Program-made: the position numbers and the translations under genes | NCBI GenBank assembly: GCA_004297555.1 | Contig: SCSV01000286.1 | Coordinates: 1 to 64,000, forward strand | Direction: 5' to 3' | DNA from: Salinibacterium sp. | GTDB taxonomy: Bacteria; Actinomycetota; Actinomycetes; Actinomycetales; Microbacteriaceae | DNA length: 64,000 bases | Notes under the pieces: model-generated | What the model saw: only the letters and a program-made list of their open reading frames with translations | Database searches by the model: none | What the model was told of the DNA's origin: nothing | Shown: piece by piece, positions 41,029-48,744 of the stretch | How the letters are laid out: every line of letters starts with the position of its first letter | Position numbering within the stretch: the first letter of the stretch is position 1

Positions 41029-41492
41029 CCGTCGAGTGGAGACCGGTCGTTGGATTCGAGGGACGATATGAGGTCTCATCCGACGGGCGTGTTCGAACCG
41101 TGTCGCACGAGTTGAAGCAGTCCGGAACTGGACGTGACTACTTGGCGGTCTCCCTTGGGCATGGGCGAGGACAGGGAAAGGCGATGAAGAAGGTTAGTGT
41201 CCATCGGCTGGTTGCGCTTGCTTTCCACGGCCCTCCGCCGACGCCAAAGCACGAGGTCAATCACAAGGACACGAACAAGAAGAACAACGCAGCGAACAAC
41301 TTGGAGTGGATGACCAAAAGTCAGAACGCCAAACACGCTTACGCCAATGGATGCCGTTCGAAGCCCAGACGGCGCAAGTCACATTGTGCCAATGGACACC
41401 CGCTCACCGACGAGACGACGTACGTCTCTCCTCGAGGGAAACGTTCGTGTCGGGAGTGCAATCGAATCAGAGACGCTGGGAGGATTCGATGA
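41025..41492 (+). CDS. NUMOD4-HNH homing endonuclease with zinc-ribbon tail
   Basis: A 155-residue protein from GTG 41025. EWRPVVGFEGRYEVSSDGRV is NUMOD4; VNHKDTNKKNNAANNLEWMT is the HNH core; CANGHPLTDETTYVSPRGKR with CREC is a zinc ribbon. This is a standard free-standing homing endonuclease. It is fused into the operon by a GTGA overlap with the glycosyltransferase and an ATGA overlap with the next gene, so no intron or spacer is involved. Confidence 0.88.
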   Translation: MTVEWRPVVGFEGRYEVSSDGRVRTVSHELKQSGTGRDYLAVSLGHGRGQGKAMKKVSVHRLVALAFHGPPPTPKHEVNHKDTNKKNNAANNLEWMTKSQNAKHAYANGCRSKPRRRKSHCANGHPLTDETTYVSPRGKRSCRECNRIRDAGRIR

Positions 41493-41668
41493 AGTTCGAC
41501 GAGATGGAGAAGCAGGTGGTGGAGCGGACGTTCAAGATGAACCGGCTCCACATCGCCGCCGTTCTCCTCGGGACGTACACGTTCTCCGACATTGAAATGC
41601 AGCTGGCACTCACGGCAGCAGAGCAGCTGATGAAGGCAAACGATGAGCGAAAGGTCGTGATGCCGTGA
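41489..41668 (+). CDS. Small hypothetical protein
   Basis: A 59-residue helical protein starting at ATG 41489 overlapping the HNH stop. No motif is recognised (FDEMEKQVVERTFKMNRL). Confidence 0.55.
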   Translation: MKFDEMEKQVVERTFKMNRLHIAAVLLGTYTFSDIEMQLALTAAEQLMKANDERKVVMP

Positions 41669-42222
41669 GGACGCGCTGCACGAAGTGCAACCAGACTTGG
41701 GAGCGGGGCGCGACACTGAACTTGCCCGATGACGCATGTGTCGACGCCACCCTCGACCACCGAATCATCCTACTGTGCGGCGAACTGAACGGTGGAAAGC
41801 TCTCTTGCGACCTGCAAGAGGGACACGGAACGCGACACTCTGGAGTGGACGAGAAGGGTCTCCGCTGGAACTGGGACTCGCCGGTTCTGGCGGTAGCGGC
41901 ACTACCTGTGAGCGCTGCTGCACACGAGCAAAAGGCGGGAACGATTCCGACCGTCGGCCGCGTGGTGCATTACACCAACCTGGGCGACCGCGACGGTCGC
42001 TTCCCTCCCGAAATCCAGGCGGCCATCATCACCAAGGTCGCGATTCGAGACCTCGCAACGCTCGCTGAGAATGGACACGTTCCGAAGGAAGCCGGCTACA
42101 CCGTCTCCCTCCACATCTTCTACGAGATGGGCGACTTCAAGATGAAGGATGTCCCTTTCACCACGGAGCCGGCGGGCAGTGAAGCGGCGCGTGGCAAGTG
42201 GACGTGGCCGGCGAAAGTGTGA
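41665..42222 (+). CDS. Hypothetical protein
   Basis: A 185-residue protein with GTG start overlapping the upstream stop. CTKCNQTW at the N-terminus is a zinc knuckle; the C-terminal half is beta-rich (VGRVVHYTNLGDRDGRFPPE, YTVSLHIFYEM). It directly precedes the HerA-like ATPase. No family is recognised. Confidence 0.6.
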   Translation: MRTRCTKCNQTWERGATLNLPDDACVDATLDHRIILLCGELNGGKLSCDLQEGHGTRHSGVDEKGLRWNWDSPVLAVAALPVSAAAHEQKAGTIPTVGRVVHYTNLGDRDGRFPPEIQAAIITKVAIRDLATLAENGHVPKEAGYTVSLHIFYEMGDFKMKDVPFTTEPAGSEAARGKWTWPAKV

Positions 42223-42225
42223 CCC

Positions 42226-43056
42226 ATGCGCATTCGCCTCTCCAAGTCCATCATCCTGGACCTGATGAGCCCACAGGTGCTCGCGGACGGGTTCCGCGCG
42301 TGGGTCGCAGGTGAGTCCGGTAGCGGTAAGTCATCCGCTGCGATGCTCTTCGCCTCCCAGATTGTGGAGCAGGACGGTCAGGTCATCGTTCTCGACGCCC
42401 ACGGTGAGTACGAGCGGCTCTGGGAGGTGAAGCCCGGGGCAGTGGTGAAACTCGGTTACGGCAGCAAGCCAGTAGACGAATCCTCGGTGGAGTTCTGCAT
42501 GGAGCTGGTGCGCCAGGGCAAGAGCGTTCTCATCGACCTCTCTCACTGGACCGACCTCGAGCCACCGAAACTCGACGCCTTCGTGCTCGACTTCATCCGA
42601 GAGCTGTACAAGTTGAGGCGTGAGTGCCCGCGGCAGACGTTCCTCATCGTCGAGGAAAGCCAAAACTTCATGCCCCAGCAGCAGGAGTCTGGACAGGCGC
42701 AGAACATCAAAGTGTTCCTCGGCATCATGACGGGAGGCCGCAAGTACGGCCTCAACTTCATCTTGTGCAGCCAGCAGCAGTCACTCGTCGATGTTCGCGC
42801 GATTCGCAGCTGCAACGTGCGCGTCTTTCTCAGAATCTCAGATGAGGGAGACTGGAAGAAGGTCCGCGCGTACATGCCCGAGAACCTCTCCATCGGTTTC
42901 AAGGCCGGTGAGAAGAGGAACGACATCACCAAGTTCAAGAGCGGAGAAGCTGTCCTCGTCTGCAGGTGGATTGGAGAGGACAAGCGCGTCCAGCTTGCCC
43001 TGCCGGAAGTAACTCCGAGGCAGCCGCTCATCGAAGCGATGAAGGAGGTCCATTGA
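42226..43056 (+). CDS. HerA-like P-loop ATPase, short form
   Basis: A 276-residue ATPase. Walker A is AGESGSGKSS (28-37); VIVLDAHGEYERL is the HerA strand 2; FLIVEESQNF is the Walker B and acidic catalytic region; NFILCSQQQSLVDVRAI is motif III. It lacks the long coiled coil of the other HerA-like protein at 11.8-13.4 kb. It is a second DNA-pump candidate in a window without recognisable terminase. Confidence 0.8.
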   Translation: MRIRLSKSIILDLMSPQVLADGFRAWVAGESGSGKSSAAMLFASQIVEQDGQVIVLDAHGEYERLWEVKPGAVVKLGYGSKPVDESSVEFCMELVRQGKSVLIDLSHWTDLEPPKLDAFVLDFIRELYKLRRECPRQTFLIVEESQNFMPQQQESGQAQNIKVFLGIMTGGRKYGLNFILCSQQQSLVDVRAIRSCNVRVFLRISDEGDWKKVRAYMPENLSIGFKAGEKRNDITKFKSGEAVLVCRWIGEDKRVQLALPEVTPRQPLIEAMKEVH

Positions 43057-43277
43057 CCGTTCGAATCGTGGTGCACAAGTACGAGGGGAAGAGCCACAAG
43101 AGGTGTCACGCGACCTTTGCGCGCGTGCCGGCCATCGGTGAGTGCATTCGCCTCGGAGAGGAGCGGTTGCGCGTGGAGGACGTGGAGCACCTGACATGTG
43201 GCGTTTACTCACTGGCTTCCGAGCCGATGGCAATCATTTGGGTGTGGCCGGCTGCGCACCGTGACGATGAGGCGTGA
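43053..43277 (+). CDS. Small hypothetical protein
   Basis: A 74-residue protein from TTG 43053, overlapping the ATPase stop by 4 bases with GGAGG just upstream. Basic and beta-rich (VRIVVHKYEGKSHKRC). No family is recognised. Confidence 0.55.
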   Translation: MTVRIVVHKYEGKSHKRCHATFARVPAIGECIRLGEERLRVEDVEHLTCGVYSLASEPMAIIWVWPAAHRDDEA

Positions 43278-43283
43278 GGACGG

Positions 43284-43634
43284 ATGATGGGACCACGCGC
43301 AGACGACCAAGGAGCTGGACGCGGAGCGCGTCACCATTGCCATGCAGCCGGCTGCAGCCGACATTGCGAACCGGAAAAGCTGATGTGCTTGGCGCACTGG
43401 CGGATGGTCCCGCTCATCATCCAGCGCGCGGTGTACAAGTTCTACCGTCCTGGTCAGTGCGATGACATGAACCCGAGCGAGAACTGGCACAGGGCGGCTG
43501 ACGCGGCCATCGCCGCAGTCGCCTTGTTGGAAGGGAAGCCGGTGCGCAAGAAGATGCTGAAGGAGCTGCTCGACGTTCCCGTCAATCGGTTGCCACTGCC
43601 GCTCGTGGCCAAGCTCACCAAGTTGAGGAGCTAG
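43284..43634 (+). CDS. Cys/His-rich hypothetical protein
   Basis: A 116-residue protein with HHCHAAGCSRHCEPEKLMCLAHW near residue 17, a likely zinc site, and a helical C-terminus (KKMLKELLDVPVNRLPLP). No family is recognised. Confidence 0.6.
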   Translation: MMGPRADDQGAGRGARHHCHAAGCSRHCEPEKLMCLAHWRMVPLIIQRAVYKFYRPGQCDDMNPSENWHRAADAAIAAVALLEGKPVRKKMLKELLDVPVNRLPLPLVAKLTKLRS

Positions 43635-43636
43635 CA

Positions 43637-43909
43637 ATGCACGACGTCGTCTTGCAGACGTGGAAGTGCCCGCTGTGCAGTGCCGGCGATGGCGAGTTCG
43701 GTGAGGGTCCGTACCGCTTCCGCCTACCGTATCCGATTCGACGGCGCGGCAAGTCCATCAGCTTTGCCGCTCAGAAGCGGGCGCGAAAGCCGTGGAAGTG
43801 TACCCGATGCAAGAACAAGTTCGAGCTGCCAGTGTTGGGGGCGCCATTGAAGGTGAGGCGTACGGAGATGAGGGACGAGTCGATGTTCTCCACACTCGTC
43901 ATCGATTGA
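43637..43909 (+). CDS. Zinc-ribbon hypothetical protein
   Basis: A 90-residue protein with CPLC and CTRC pairs at residues 11-14 and 55-58, a basic intervening loop (YPIRRRGKSISFAAQKRARK) and no other motif. Probably nucleic-acid binding by type; no family is recognised. Confidence 0.6.
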   Translation: MHDVVLQTWKCPLCSAGDGEFGEGPYRFRLPYPIRRRGKSISFAAQKRARKPWKCTRCKNKFELPVLGAPLKVRRTEMRDESMFSTLVID

Positions 43910-44229
43910 TGAGCTGCTTCGTAGTCACCGAGTGGAACTGCAAGCTGTACGAGGACTACGACGCAAACGTCGTTGGCGTCTTCCACGGACTGGGGGAGGC
44001 CGAGAAGTTCGTCAAGGAGCAGCCGAAGCTCATCGACGACAAGTTCCTGTCGCGTCGCGAGCGTGAGCGCAATGAGCAAGAGCGCTGGGCCCGGTTTTAC
44101 GTCGAAGAGTTCGACGGTCCGCGTTGCCTCATGGTCTACCGAGCGAAGCGCGAGGACGGCGCGCTCTATCGGGATAGGAATTACGTACCGCCGAAGGACC
44201 TCGGTCTCGAGACTGCCGCCAAGGAGTAG
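43909..44229 (+). CDS. Hypothetical protein
   Basis: A 106-residue protein starting at ATG 43909 (shares a base with the upstream stop). It begins FVVTEWNCKLYEDYDANVVG and has an Arg/Glu-rich helix (SRRERERNEQERWARF). No family is recognised. Confidence 0.55.
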   Translation: MSCFVVTEWNCKLYEDYDANVVGVFHGLGEAEKFVKEQPKLIDDKFLSRRERERNEQERWARFYVEEFDGPRCLMVYRAKREDGALYRDRNYVPPKDLGLETAAKE

Positions 44230-44232
44230 GCC

Positions 44233-44871
44233 GTGGGCATTGGTGGCCGGAAGCCAAAACGCTCACTGACCACCGCACAGTGGGAAACCATCTACCGCCT
44301 CGTCAAATCCGGCCGCACGCAAGTCGAGCTGGCCGCGCGCTACGGCATCGAACAGGGAACCATCAGTCACTACATTCGAAGACGCGAAGGTCGACTGTCG
44401 AAATCGGACCGAGAGAGAAACGTCACTAAACAAGTGGACTGTGTCGCGTGCGGCGACATGTTTTCTTCGAAGCACGGAGGAATCGGGGCGGAACTGTGTT
44501 GGAAGTGCAATCAGAAACTATGTCGTGACTTCCCGCGTTCTCGCGAGGGTGACCTCCTTCGGGACGTGAGAAAGTGGGCGGCCAAGCATAAGGCAGATGA
44601 CGAGCAAGCACGCCGCGAGGTGCAACTCCTCTACGGCATGTTCGAATATCGAGAGTTGCCCATCAGACGTGTGACCGAATTGCCGAAGGACAACCTCCCA
44701 TTGCGAGTTCCAGGACGGAAGTCTCAGTGGCCCATCGACCAGTACTTCGCTGAAATCGAACGTCTCGTGCTGGGTGAGCAGTCTCTGGAGTTTCTACAGC
44801 GCCGTAGGGACCAGGAAGCTCGGGTAGTAGTAAGCCGACCAGACCGACCACGGCGACGGACAAGATATTGA
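44233..44871 (+). CDS. HTH and zinc-knuckle DNA-binding protein
   Basis: A 212-residue protein from GTG 44233. SGRTQVELAARYGIEQGTIS (near 27-46) is a resolvase-type HTH; CVACGDMF and CWKCNQ form a zinc knuckle; the C-terminus is Arg-rich. Possibly a regulator or a decayed homing enzyme, since HNH-associated DNA-binding tails look similar. No catalytic motif is seen. Confidence 0.55.
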   Translation: MGIGGRKPKRSLTTAQWETIYRLVKSGRTQVELAARYGIEQGTISHYIRRREGRLSKSDRERNVTKQVDCVACGDMFSSKHGGIGAELCWKCNQKLCRDFPRSREGDLLRDVRKWAAKHKADDEQARREVQLLYGMFEYRELPIRRVTELPKDNLPLRVPGRKSQWPIDQYFAEIERLVLGEQSLEFLQRRRDQEARVVVSRPDRPRRRTRY

Positions 44872-44902
44872 CGCGCCATTCAGTCTCGTACATCGTCAGT
44901 TG

Positions 44903-45319
44903 ATGCTGACCATCGCACTCGTGGCACTCGCACAGCTCGATGGCGGCAGTGCCATCGAGTCGGATGCTGGGCAGGCCTCGACGCTCACTGAGCTGTACGG
45001 CAGCTGTCCCGAGGTCGAGTTCGCCGACGGCGGACATGCGGAGTACGCGTTCCCGGTGAAGCGAACCGGCTCCTTTATCGAGGAGCTGCCACCGGATGCG
45101 GGTGCGAGTGCGGATTACGTGCTCCCCTTCCCTCGAGCCCAGCGCACCAGCTGCAGGCTCGCCGCGTGTGAGGCGCGCGTGGTCGAGCTGGACTCGTGGG
45201 GAAACGGACTGCAGTTGCCTTGGTGGGCAGCGCTGTCCATCGCCGTCACTTCAGCTGCGCTTGGTGTCTTGGGCACGTACGAGCTGTGCGTCCACGTTCC
45301 AATTTGTGGTGGACGCTAG
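44903..45319 (+). CDS. Secreted or membrane protein with N- and C-terminal hydrophobic segments
   Basis: From ATG 44903 (an upstream start at 44900 adds one residue). The N-terminal LTIALVALAQLDGG is signal-like; the centre is acidic with paired Cys; WWAALSIAVTSAALGVLGTY near 106-125 is one membrane helix. A spanin-like role is possible but not shown. It converges on a minus-strand membrane gene with only 3 bases between. Confidence 0.55.
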   Translation: MLTIALVALAQLDGGSAIESDAGQASTLTELYGSCPEVEFADGGHAEYAFPVKRTGSFIEELPPDAGASADYVLPFPRAQRTSCRLAACEARVVELDSWGNGLQLPWWAALSIAVTSAALGVLGTYELCVHVPICGGR

Positions 45320-45322
45320 CTG

Positions 45323-45916
45323 CTAGCTGTTCAACTGCTTGCCCGGGTCCACAGCAGCTGCCACACCAGCAGCGACCGCGTTCCCCGCGCTCGGCAGCTT
45401 CGCCTTGCCGTAGTGCTCCATCGCGTCCTTCACCGCGCCCCAGATGCCGGCGGCCGAGAGGCTCACCGACAGCACCGTGCGCACCAGCTCGAAGTCGATG
45501 GCCTTGCCCGCGAGCAGCGCAGTGCCGAAACCGCCGGCCATCGCGGTGCACGTGTTCAGCACCCAGCCACCGAGCTTCGTGTCGTAGAGGAAGATGAGCG
45601 GCTTGTCGGCGAACGAGTCGTCGGGCAGGAAGTCGTGCAGCTTCTTTCCGAACGCGCGAAACACGGCGACGAACAGAACCAGTACCGCGGCTGCAAGCGC
45701 GCCCCAGTTCTTCTTCTCCACCGCGTCGAAGATGATGCGCAGGTACACGGTCGGGTCGTCGAGTGAGCTGACGACGGCGGCGGGCTCCGCAGCGAACGCG
45801 ATGCCAGCGGCGAACAGGATGAGCGCGATGGCAAGCGTGGTGAGCAGTCGAAGACTGAGCATCAAGCTCGCATGGAGAAAAGGTGTCTTCTTGAAAGAGT
45901 GCAGGAGGTTTTTCAT
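45323..45916 (-). CDS. Multi-helix membrane protein (holin-like candidate)
   Basis: A 197-residue protein: hydrophobic helix after a basic N-terminus (LRLLTTLAIALILFAAGIAF, about 22-41), then segments near 72-90, 117-135 and 142-158. Size and topology are compatible with a holin, though this is larger than most. It stands alone on the minus strand in a plus-strand region, convergent with the 138-aa gene and divergent from the zincin-like gene. Confidence 0.55.
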   Translation of the reverse strand: MKNLLHSFKKTPFLHASLMLSLRLLTTLAIALILFAAGIAFAAEPAAVVSSLDDPTVYLRIIFDAVEKKNWGALAAAVLVLFVAVFRAFGKKLHDFLPDDSFADKPLIFLYDTKLGGWVLNTCTAMAGGFGTALLAGKAIDFELVRTVLSVSLSAAGIWGAVKDAMEHYGKAKLPSAGNAVAAGVAAAVDPGKQLNS

Positions 45917-45927
45917 GGTGGTAGAAG

Positions 45928-45946
45928 TGTCACTCGGAAAGTTCCA
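45928..45946. promoter_or_regulatory. Degenerate 19-bp dyad copy in a divergent gap
   Basis: TGTCAC-TCGGAAA-GTTCCA: a perfect left half-site and 4 of 6 matches in the right half with the standard 7-base spacing. It lies between divergent genes starting at 45916 (minus) and 45996 (plus), where shared control is likely. Confidence 0.4.
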
Positions 45947-45995
45947 AACGCCGAAATTTCCCCTCTGTCACCCCGACACCTTAAGGCACCTGCAC

Positions 45996-46523
45996 ATGCC
46001 CACCATCGAACGCGAATCCGGCCTGAACCTCCCCAACGTAATGACGCCAGGAGCTTGGGTCATCGTGGCTGTTGTTCTCACCGCGATTGCCCTTGGGGTT
46101 GGTGCCATGGTGTGGCAGCTGTGGTCTTCGCGGGTGAAGTGGCAGCCGCTCGGTTTCATGGGCGTGCAGTACTTTGCCGTGAACGGGTGCGTGAGCGCCG
46201 AACGATTGACGGCCGCAGTGGACAAGGCCCGCGCGTTTCTCATCCTCACTGGAAAGTGGAGCACGGCGCAGACCGACAAGGCCCTCGGTGGCTTCAACAT
46301 CTACGTGTTCGACCACGAGACCGAGGCCGGGAAGCCGGGCATCAGTGGCTCTCAGCTGGGCAACGTCGTCAACGTGAACCGGAGGCTCACCACTCTGTGC
46401 CACGAGATGGGGCACCTTCTGCAGGAGCGCATCGAAGGCATCGTGGACCACAATCACGTGCGCTGGGAGACCGATGGGTTCGTCAAGGCCGAGCGTGCGT
46501 ACTCCGACTGGTTGAACGGGTGA
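45996..46523 (+). CDS. Membrane-anchored zincin-like metallopeptidase
   Basis: A 175-residue protein. Residues 18-40 are one membrane helix; CHEMGHLLQERIEGIVDHNH at 135-154 has the zinc motif HExxH (H136, H140) with later His residues at 152 and 154 as third ligand candidates. Active site plus anchor suggests a membrane-bound peptidase acting at the cell envelope or on another viral protein. The length is short for a full peptidase. No named family is assigned. Confidence 0.6.
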   Translation: MPTIERESGLNLPNVMTPGAWVIVAVVLTAIALGVGAMVWQLWSSRVKWQPLGFMGVQYFAVNGCVSAERLTAAVDKARAFLILTGKWSTAQTDKALGGFNIYVFDHETEAGKPGISGSQLGNVVNVNRRLTTLCHEMGHLLQERIEGIVDHNHVRWETDGFVKAERAYSDWLNG

Positions 46524-46756
46524 AGTACCACCGCACCGACATTGTCGAGGCCGCCATCAAGCGCTTCGGCAAGCGAAAGAAACTGGCCCTGGAAGAGGTC
46601 GGAGGTCTCTTTCGCGTCCGTTCGGTTGGAGGGCCGATGCGCGAGGTCGTCATCGACAGTGTACGGCATCTGATTGAACGCGACGTTGTCACCTATGCCG
46701 GGCCCTTCAATTCGCTTGCGGAATGCGCGCAGTTCTTCGGTGTGAAGAAGCGCTAG
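46520..46756 (+). CDS. Small hypothetical protein
   Basis: A 78-residue protein from GTG 46520 overlapping the upstream stop. Basic and helical at the N-terminus (DIVEAAIKRFGKRKKLALEE), ending GVKKR. The dyad copy 7 begins two bases after its stop. Confidence 0.55.
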   Translation: MKYHRTDIVEAAIKRFGKRKKLALEEVGGLFRVRSVGGPMREVVIDSVRHLIERDVVTYAGPFNSLAECAQFFGVKKR

Positions 46757-46757
46757 C

Positions 46758-46776
46758 TGTCACATTTCGCGTGACA
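46758..46776. promoter_or_regulatory. 19-bp dyad element, copy 7
   Basis: TGTCAC-ATTTCGC-GTGACA; with flanking bases the perfect arms are 7 bp. It lies in the gap before the oxidoreductase gene at 46813, 36 bases upstream of its start. Confidence 0.65.
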
Positions 46777-46812
46777 GGTGCGACGTGCTCGTGCTAGTTC
46801 TTCGAATCTCAC

Positions 46813-47679
46813 GTGCCTACCAGACCCCTACTCATCGGACGCGGTCCATGGGCCCAGAAGCTCTGTGCGGCTCTCCCTCCAGGTGTACAGCCAACCATCG
46901 ACGGTCACATCACGTGCAAGGAGAGCATCCGCGAGGCTCGAGTCCGCGGAAACGACTGCATCATCATCGCTACGAGCGCGAACTCGCACTACGAGCTGTT
47001 GATGCTCGCACTGGAGCAGAAGCTGCCGGTGTTTTGTGAGAAGCCGATGGTGCTGAGGGTGCGTGATGCAGAACGGGTGGAGAAGGCCTGGGATGCGGCT
47101 GACCGACCTCCGTTCCTATGCGATTTCGTCCACCTCTGGTCGCATGGTTTCGAGTACGCGTGGCGGCGATTCACCGCACAAGGTGGACTGATGAATGTGG
47201 GAGGTGAGTTGAGGCCCACGCCGAAGTTCACTGCCGAATTCAGCGGCCCGGTGAGAAGAAAGGACGCGCACCCGGTCTGGGACTATGGATGTCATGCCAT
47301 CGCGATGGCACTGATGCTCGGCTACGACTGCCGTGGGCTGGCACTCTCCAGTGGTCCCGGTGACCGATGGCTTCTTGAGAACGAGCACGTCGAGGTCATC
47401 GTCAACACCAACTCCGATGCGGAGAAACGAGCCTGCGTGAAATTGGAGAAGGTGTTCCTCTACGATGGAGAGACCTGGGACTTCTACCGGGCCACCGGTC
47501 GAGACCAACCGTTCAAGAACTCCGACGCACCACCATTGCAGCGCGCTCTCACGTGGTTCTTGAGCCCCAACAGGGACGTGTGGCGTGTCCACCCACGTTC
47601 ACGTGTCGGCCTGTGGCTCCCGGTGCAGGTCACCCGCGTACTCGAGTCCATCTGCAGCCCAGAATCGCCATTCAAGTGA
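46813..47679 (+). CDS. Gfo/Idh/MocA-family NAD(P)-dependent oxidoreductase
   Basis: A 288-residue protein from GTG 46813. LLIGRGPWAQKL is the Rossmann loop, DCIIIATSANSHYELLMLAL and VFCEKPMVL contain the family signature EKP, and a helical region with HPVWDYGCHAIAMAL (HD-like DxxxH) follows. Members act on inositol or nucleotide sugars. The C-terminal domain is short relative to the family, which usually has 330-380 residues. It adds a sugar-modifying step to the glycan set. Confidence 0.75.
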   Translation: MPTRPLLIGRGPWAQKLCAALPPGVQPTIDGHITCKESIREARVRGNDCIIIATSANSHYELLMLALEQKLPVFCEKPMVLRVRDAERVEKAWDAADRPPFLCDFVHLWSHGFEYAWRRFTAQGGLMNVGGELRPTPKFTAEFSGPVRRKDAHPVWDYGCHAIAMALMLGYDCRGLALSSGPGDRWLLENEHVEVIVNTNSDAEKRACVKLEKVFLYDGETWDFYRATGRDQPFKNSDAPPLQRALTWFLSPNRDVWRVHPRSRVGLWLPVQVTRVLESICSPESPFK

Positions 47680-47686
47680 GGAGGAG

Positions 47687-47773
47687 AACGTTCGGAACGA
47701 GTGCGGTCATCTGAGGCAGGTCCATGGGCACCTCCTTTCGTTGTGAGCCCGCTCAGCACTCGTTCCGAACGTT
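47687..47773. ncRNA. 18-bp inverted repeat with 16S-like loop
   Basis: Arms 47687-47704 and 47756-47773 are perfect 18-bp inverted copies around a 51-base loop. The plus-strand loop contains CACCTCCTTTCG, nearly the 3' end of bacterial 16S rRNA; the minus strand therefore carries AAAGGAGGTG 5 bases before an ATG of a 17-codon frame. It lies in a gap after the oxidoreductase. Whether RNA is made from either strand is unknown. Confidence 0.5.
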
Positions 47774-47801
47774 GTCTTCGTCAGTGGTGAAGGAGGAAAG
47801 C

Positions 47802-48035
47802 GTGGGACGTCGTTCGCACGGACAGCGCATCACCCAGACGCAGCGTCGAGTGCTCGCGGAGAAGCTGCGCGAGTTGCTGATGCGAGAACCGAACCTCTCG
47901 CGCGACGAGCTGGTGAAGCGAACCGGTGCGCCGTTCGACATGTGCAACTTCATGAAGCGCCGGATGAAGGAAGAGCGCGAAGCGTTCGAGCGAGCGCGTG
48001 GTGAGAACCCATTGATGGAAGCTGGACACGCATGA
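47802..48035 (+). CDS. HTH-like small protein
   Basis: A 77-residue protein from GTG 47802 with GGAGG before it. ELLMREPNLSRDELVKRTGA is an HTH-like segment; the C-terminus is charged. Possibly a small regulator. It begins right after the 18-bp inverted repeat and overlaps the DUF4326 gene start by 4 bases. Confidence 0.55.
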   Translation: MGRRSHGQRITQTQRRVLAEKLRELLMREPNLSRDELVKRTGAPFDMCNFMKRRMKEEREAFERARGENPLMEAGHA

Positions 48036-48382
48036 AGACCCGCGTCGTCAACATCCGTGCCAGCAAGTACGACGTTTACGTCGGCCGCGCCGGCAAGGGG
48101 CAGAAAGGCACGCACGGGAACCCGTATCTGGTGAGCCCGTCGCAGCCCCGCGGGTCCACGGTGAACACGCTCTACCGGAACCACTTCAAGTTCAAGGTGG
48201 AGAACGACAAGGCCTATCGCGCTGAGGTCGAGAAGCTCGTGGAGCTGAAGCGGAAACAGAACGGAGAGCTGACCCTCGGATGCTTCTGCGCAGAAGGCAC
48301 CGCGGTGCTCACCGCCGGCTCTCCACCGTACGTCTGCCACGGGCAGGTCATCGCGGAGTACATCGACGAGAGGTGCCCATGA
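48032..48382 (+). CDS. DUF4326-family protein
   Basis: A 116-residue protein. YDVYVGRAGKGQKGTHGNPY at the start and GCFCAEGT plus VCHGQVIAEYI at the end match the DUF4326 pattern (VGR, GNP, CFC, CHG), small phage proteins with conserved Cys/His of unknown activity. It overlaps both neighbours by 4 bases. Confidence 0.75.
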   Translation: MKTRVVNIRASKYDVYVGRAGKGQKGTHGNPYLVSPSQPRGSTVNTLYRNHFKFKVENDKAYRAEVEKLVELKRKQNGELTLGCFCAEGTAVLTAGSPPYVCHGQVIAEYIDERCP

Positions 48383-48744
48383 ACGAGAGTAGCGGAACGG
48401 TTGACGCATTCATGAGACTGATAGGCGCTCAGCTCGCCGAGCGCGCGTGGAAGGACATCTACGAGTTCGGCTCACCCGAGGCGAAGCAGAAGCTCGCCGA
48501 TGCAGTGCTGGATGCCCTACCGGAAATGATGCGCTACACCAATGCGAGTGTAGCGACGCGCATCTACCAGATGCCAGAGGTGAAGTCGGCGATGGAGGCG
48601 TACGCGAAGCGCGTCTGCGGCTACATCGACGGGTTCGACCCGGCCTCGCTGGCGGATGAGACAAAGGAGCGAATCCTCGCCGAGGTGAAGCGCGAGGTCG
48701 AGACGAAGCTCCGCGACAACATGATGCTCTACGTGAAGAAGTGA
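48379..48744 (+). CDS. Hypothetical helical protein
   Basis: A 121-residue helical protein (LADAVLDALPEMMRYTNASV; SLADETKERILAEVKREVET) with no recognised motif. It starts 4 bases inside the DUF4326 stop. Function unknown. Confidence 0.55.
   Translation: MNESSGTVDAFMRLIGAQLAERAWKDIYEFGSPEAKQKLADAVLDALPEMMRYTNASVATRIYQMPEVKSAMEAYAKRVCGYIDGFDPASLADETKERILAEVKREVETKLRDNMMLYVKK

Noticed and set aside
45315..45331. GCTAGCTGCTAGC palindrome
   Set aside because: It is formed by the two convergent stop codons TAG and the bases between; no T-run or extended symmetry suggests another role.
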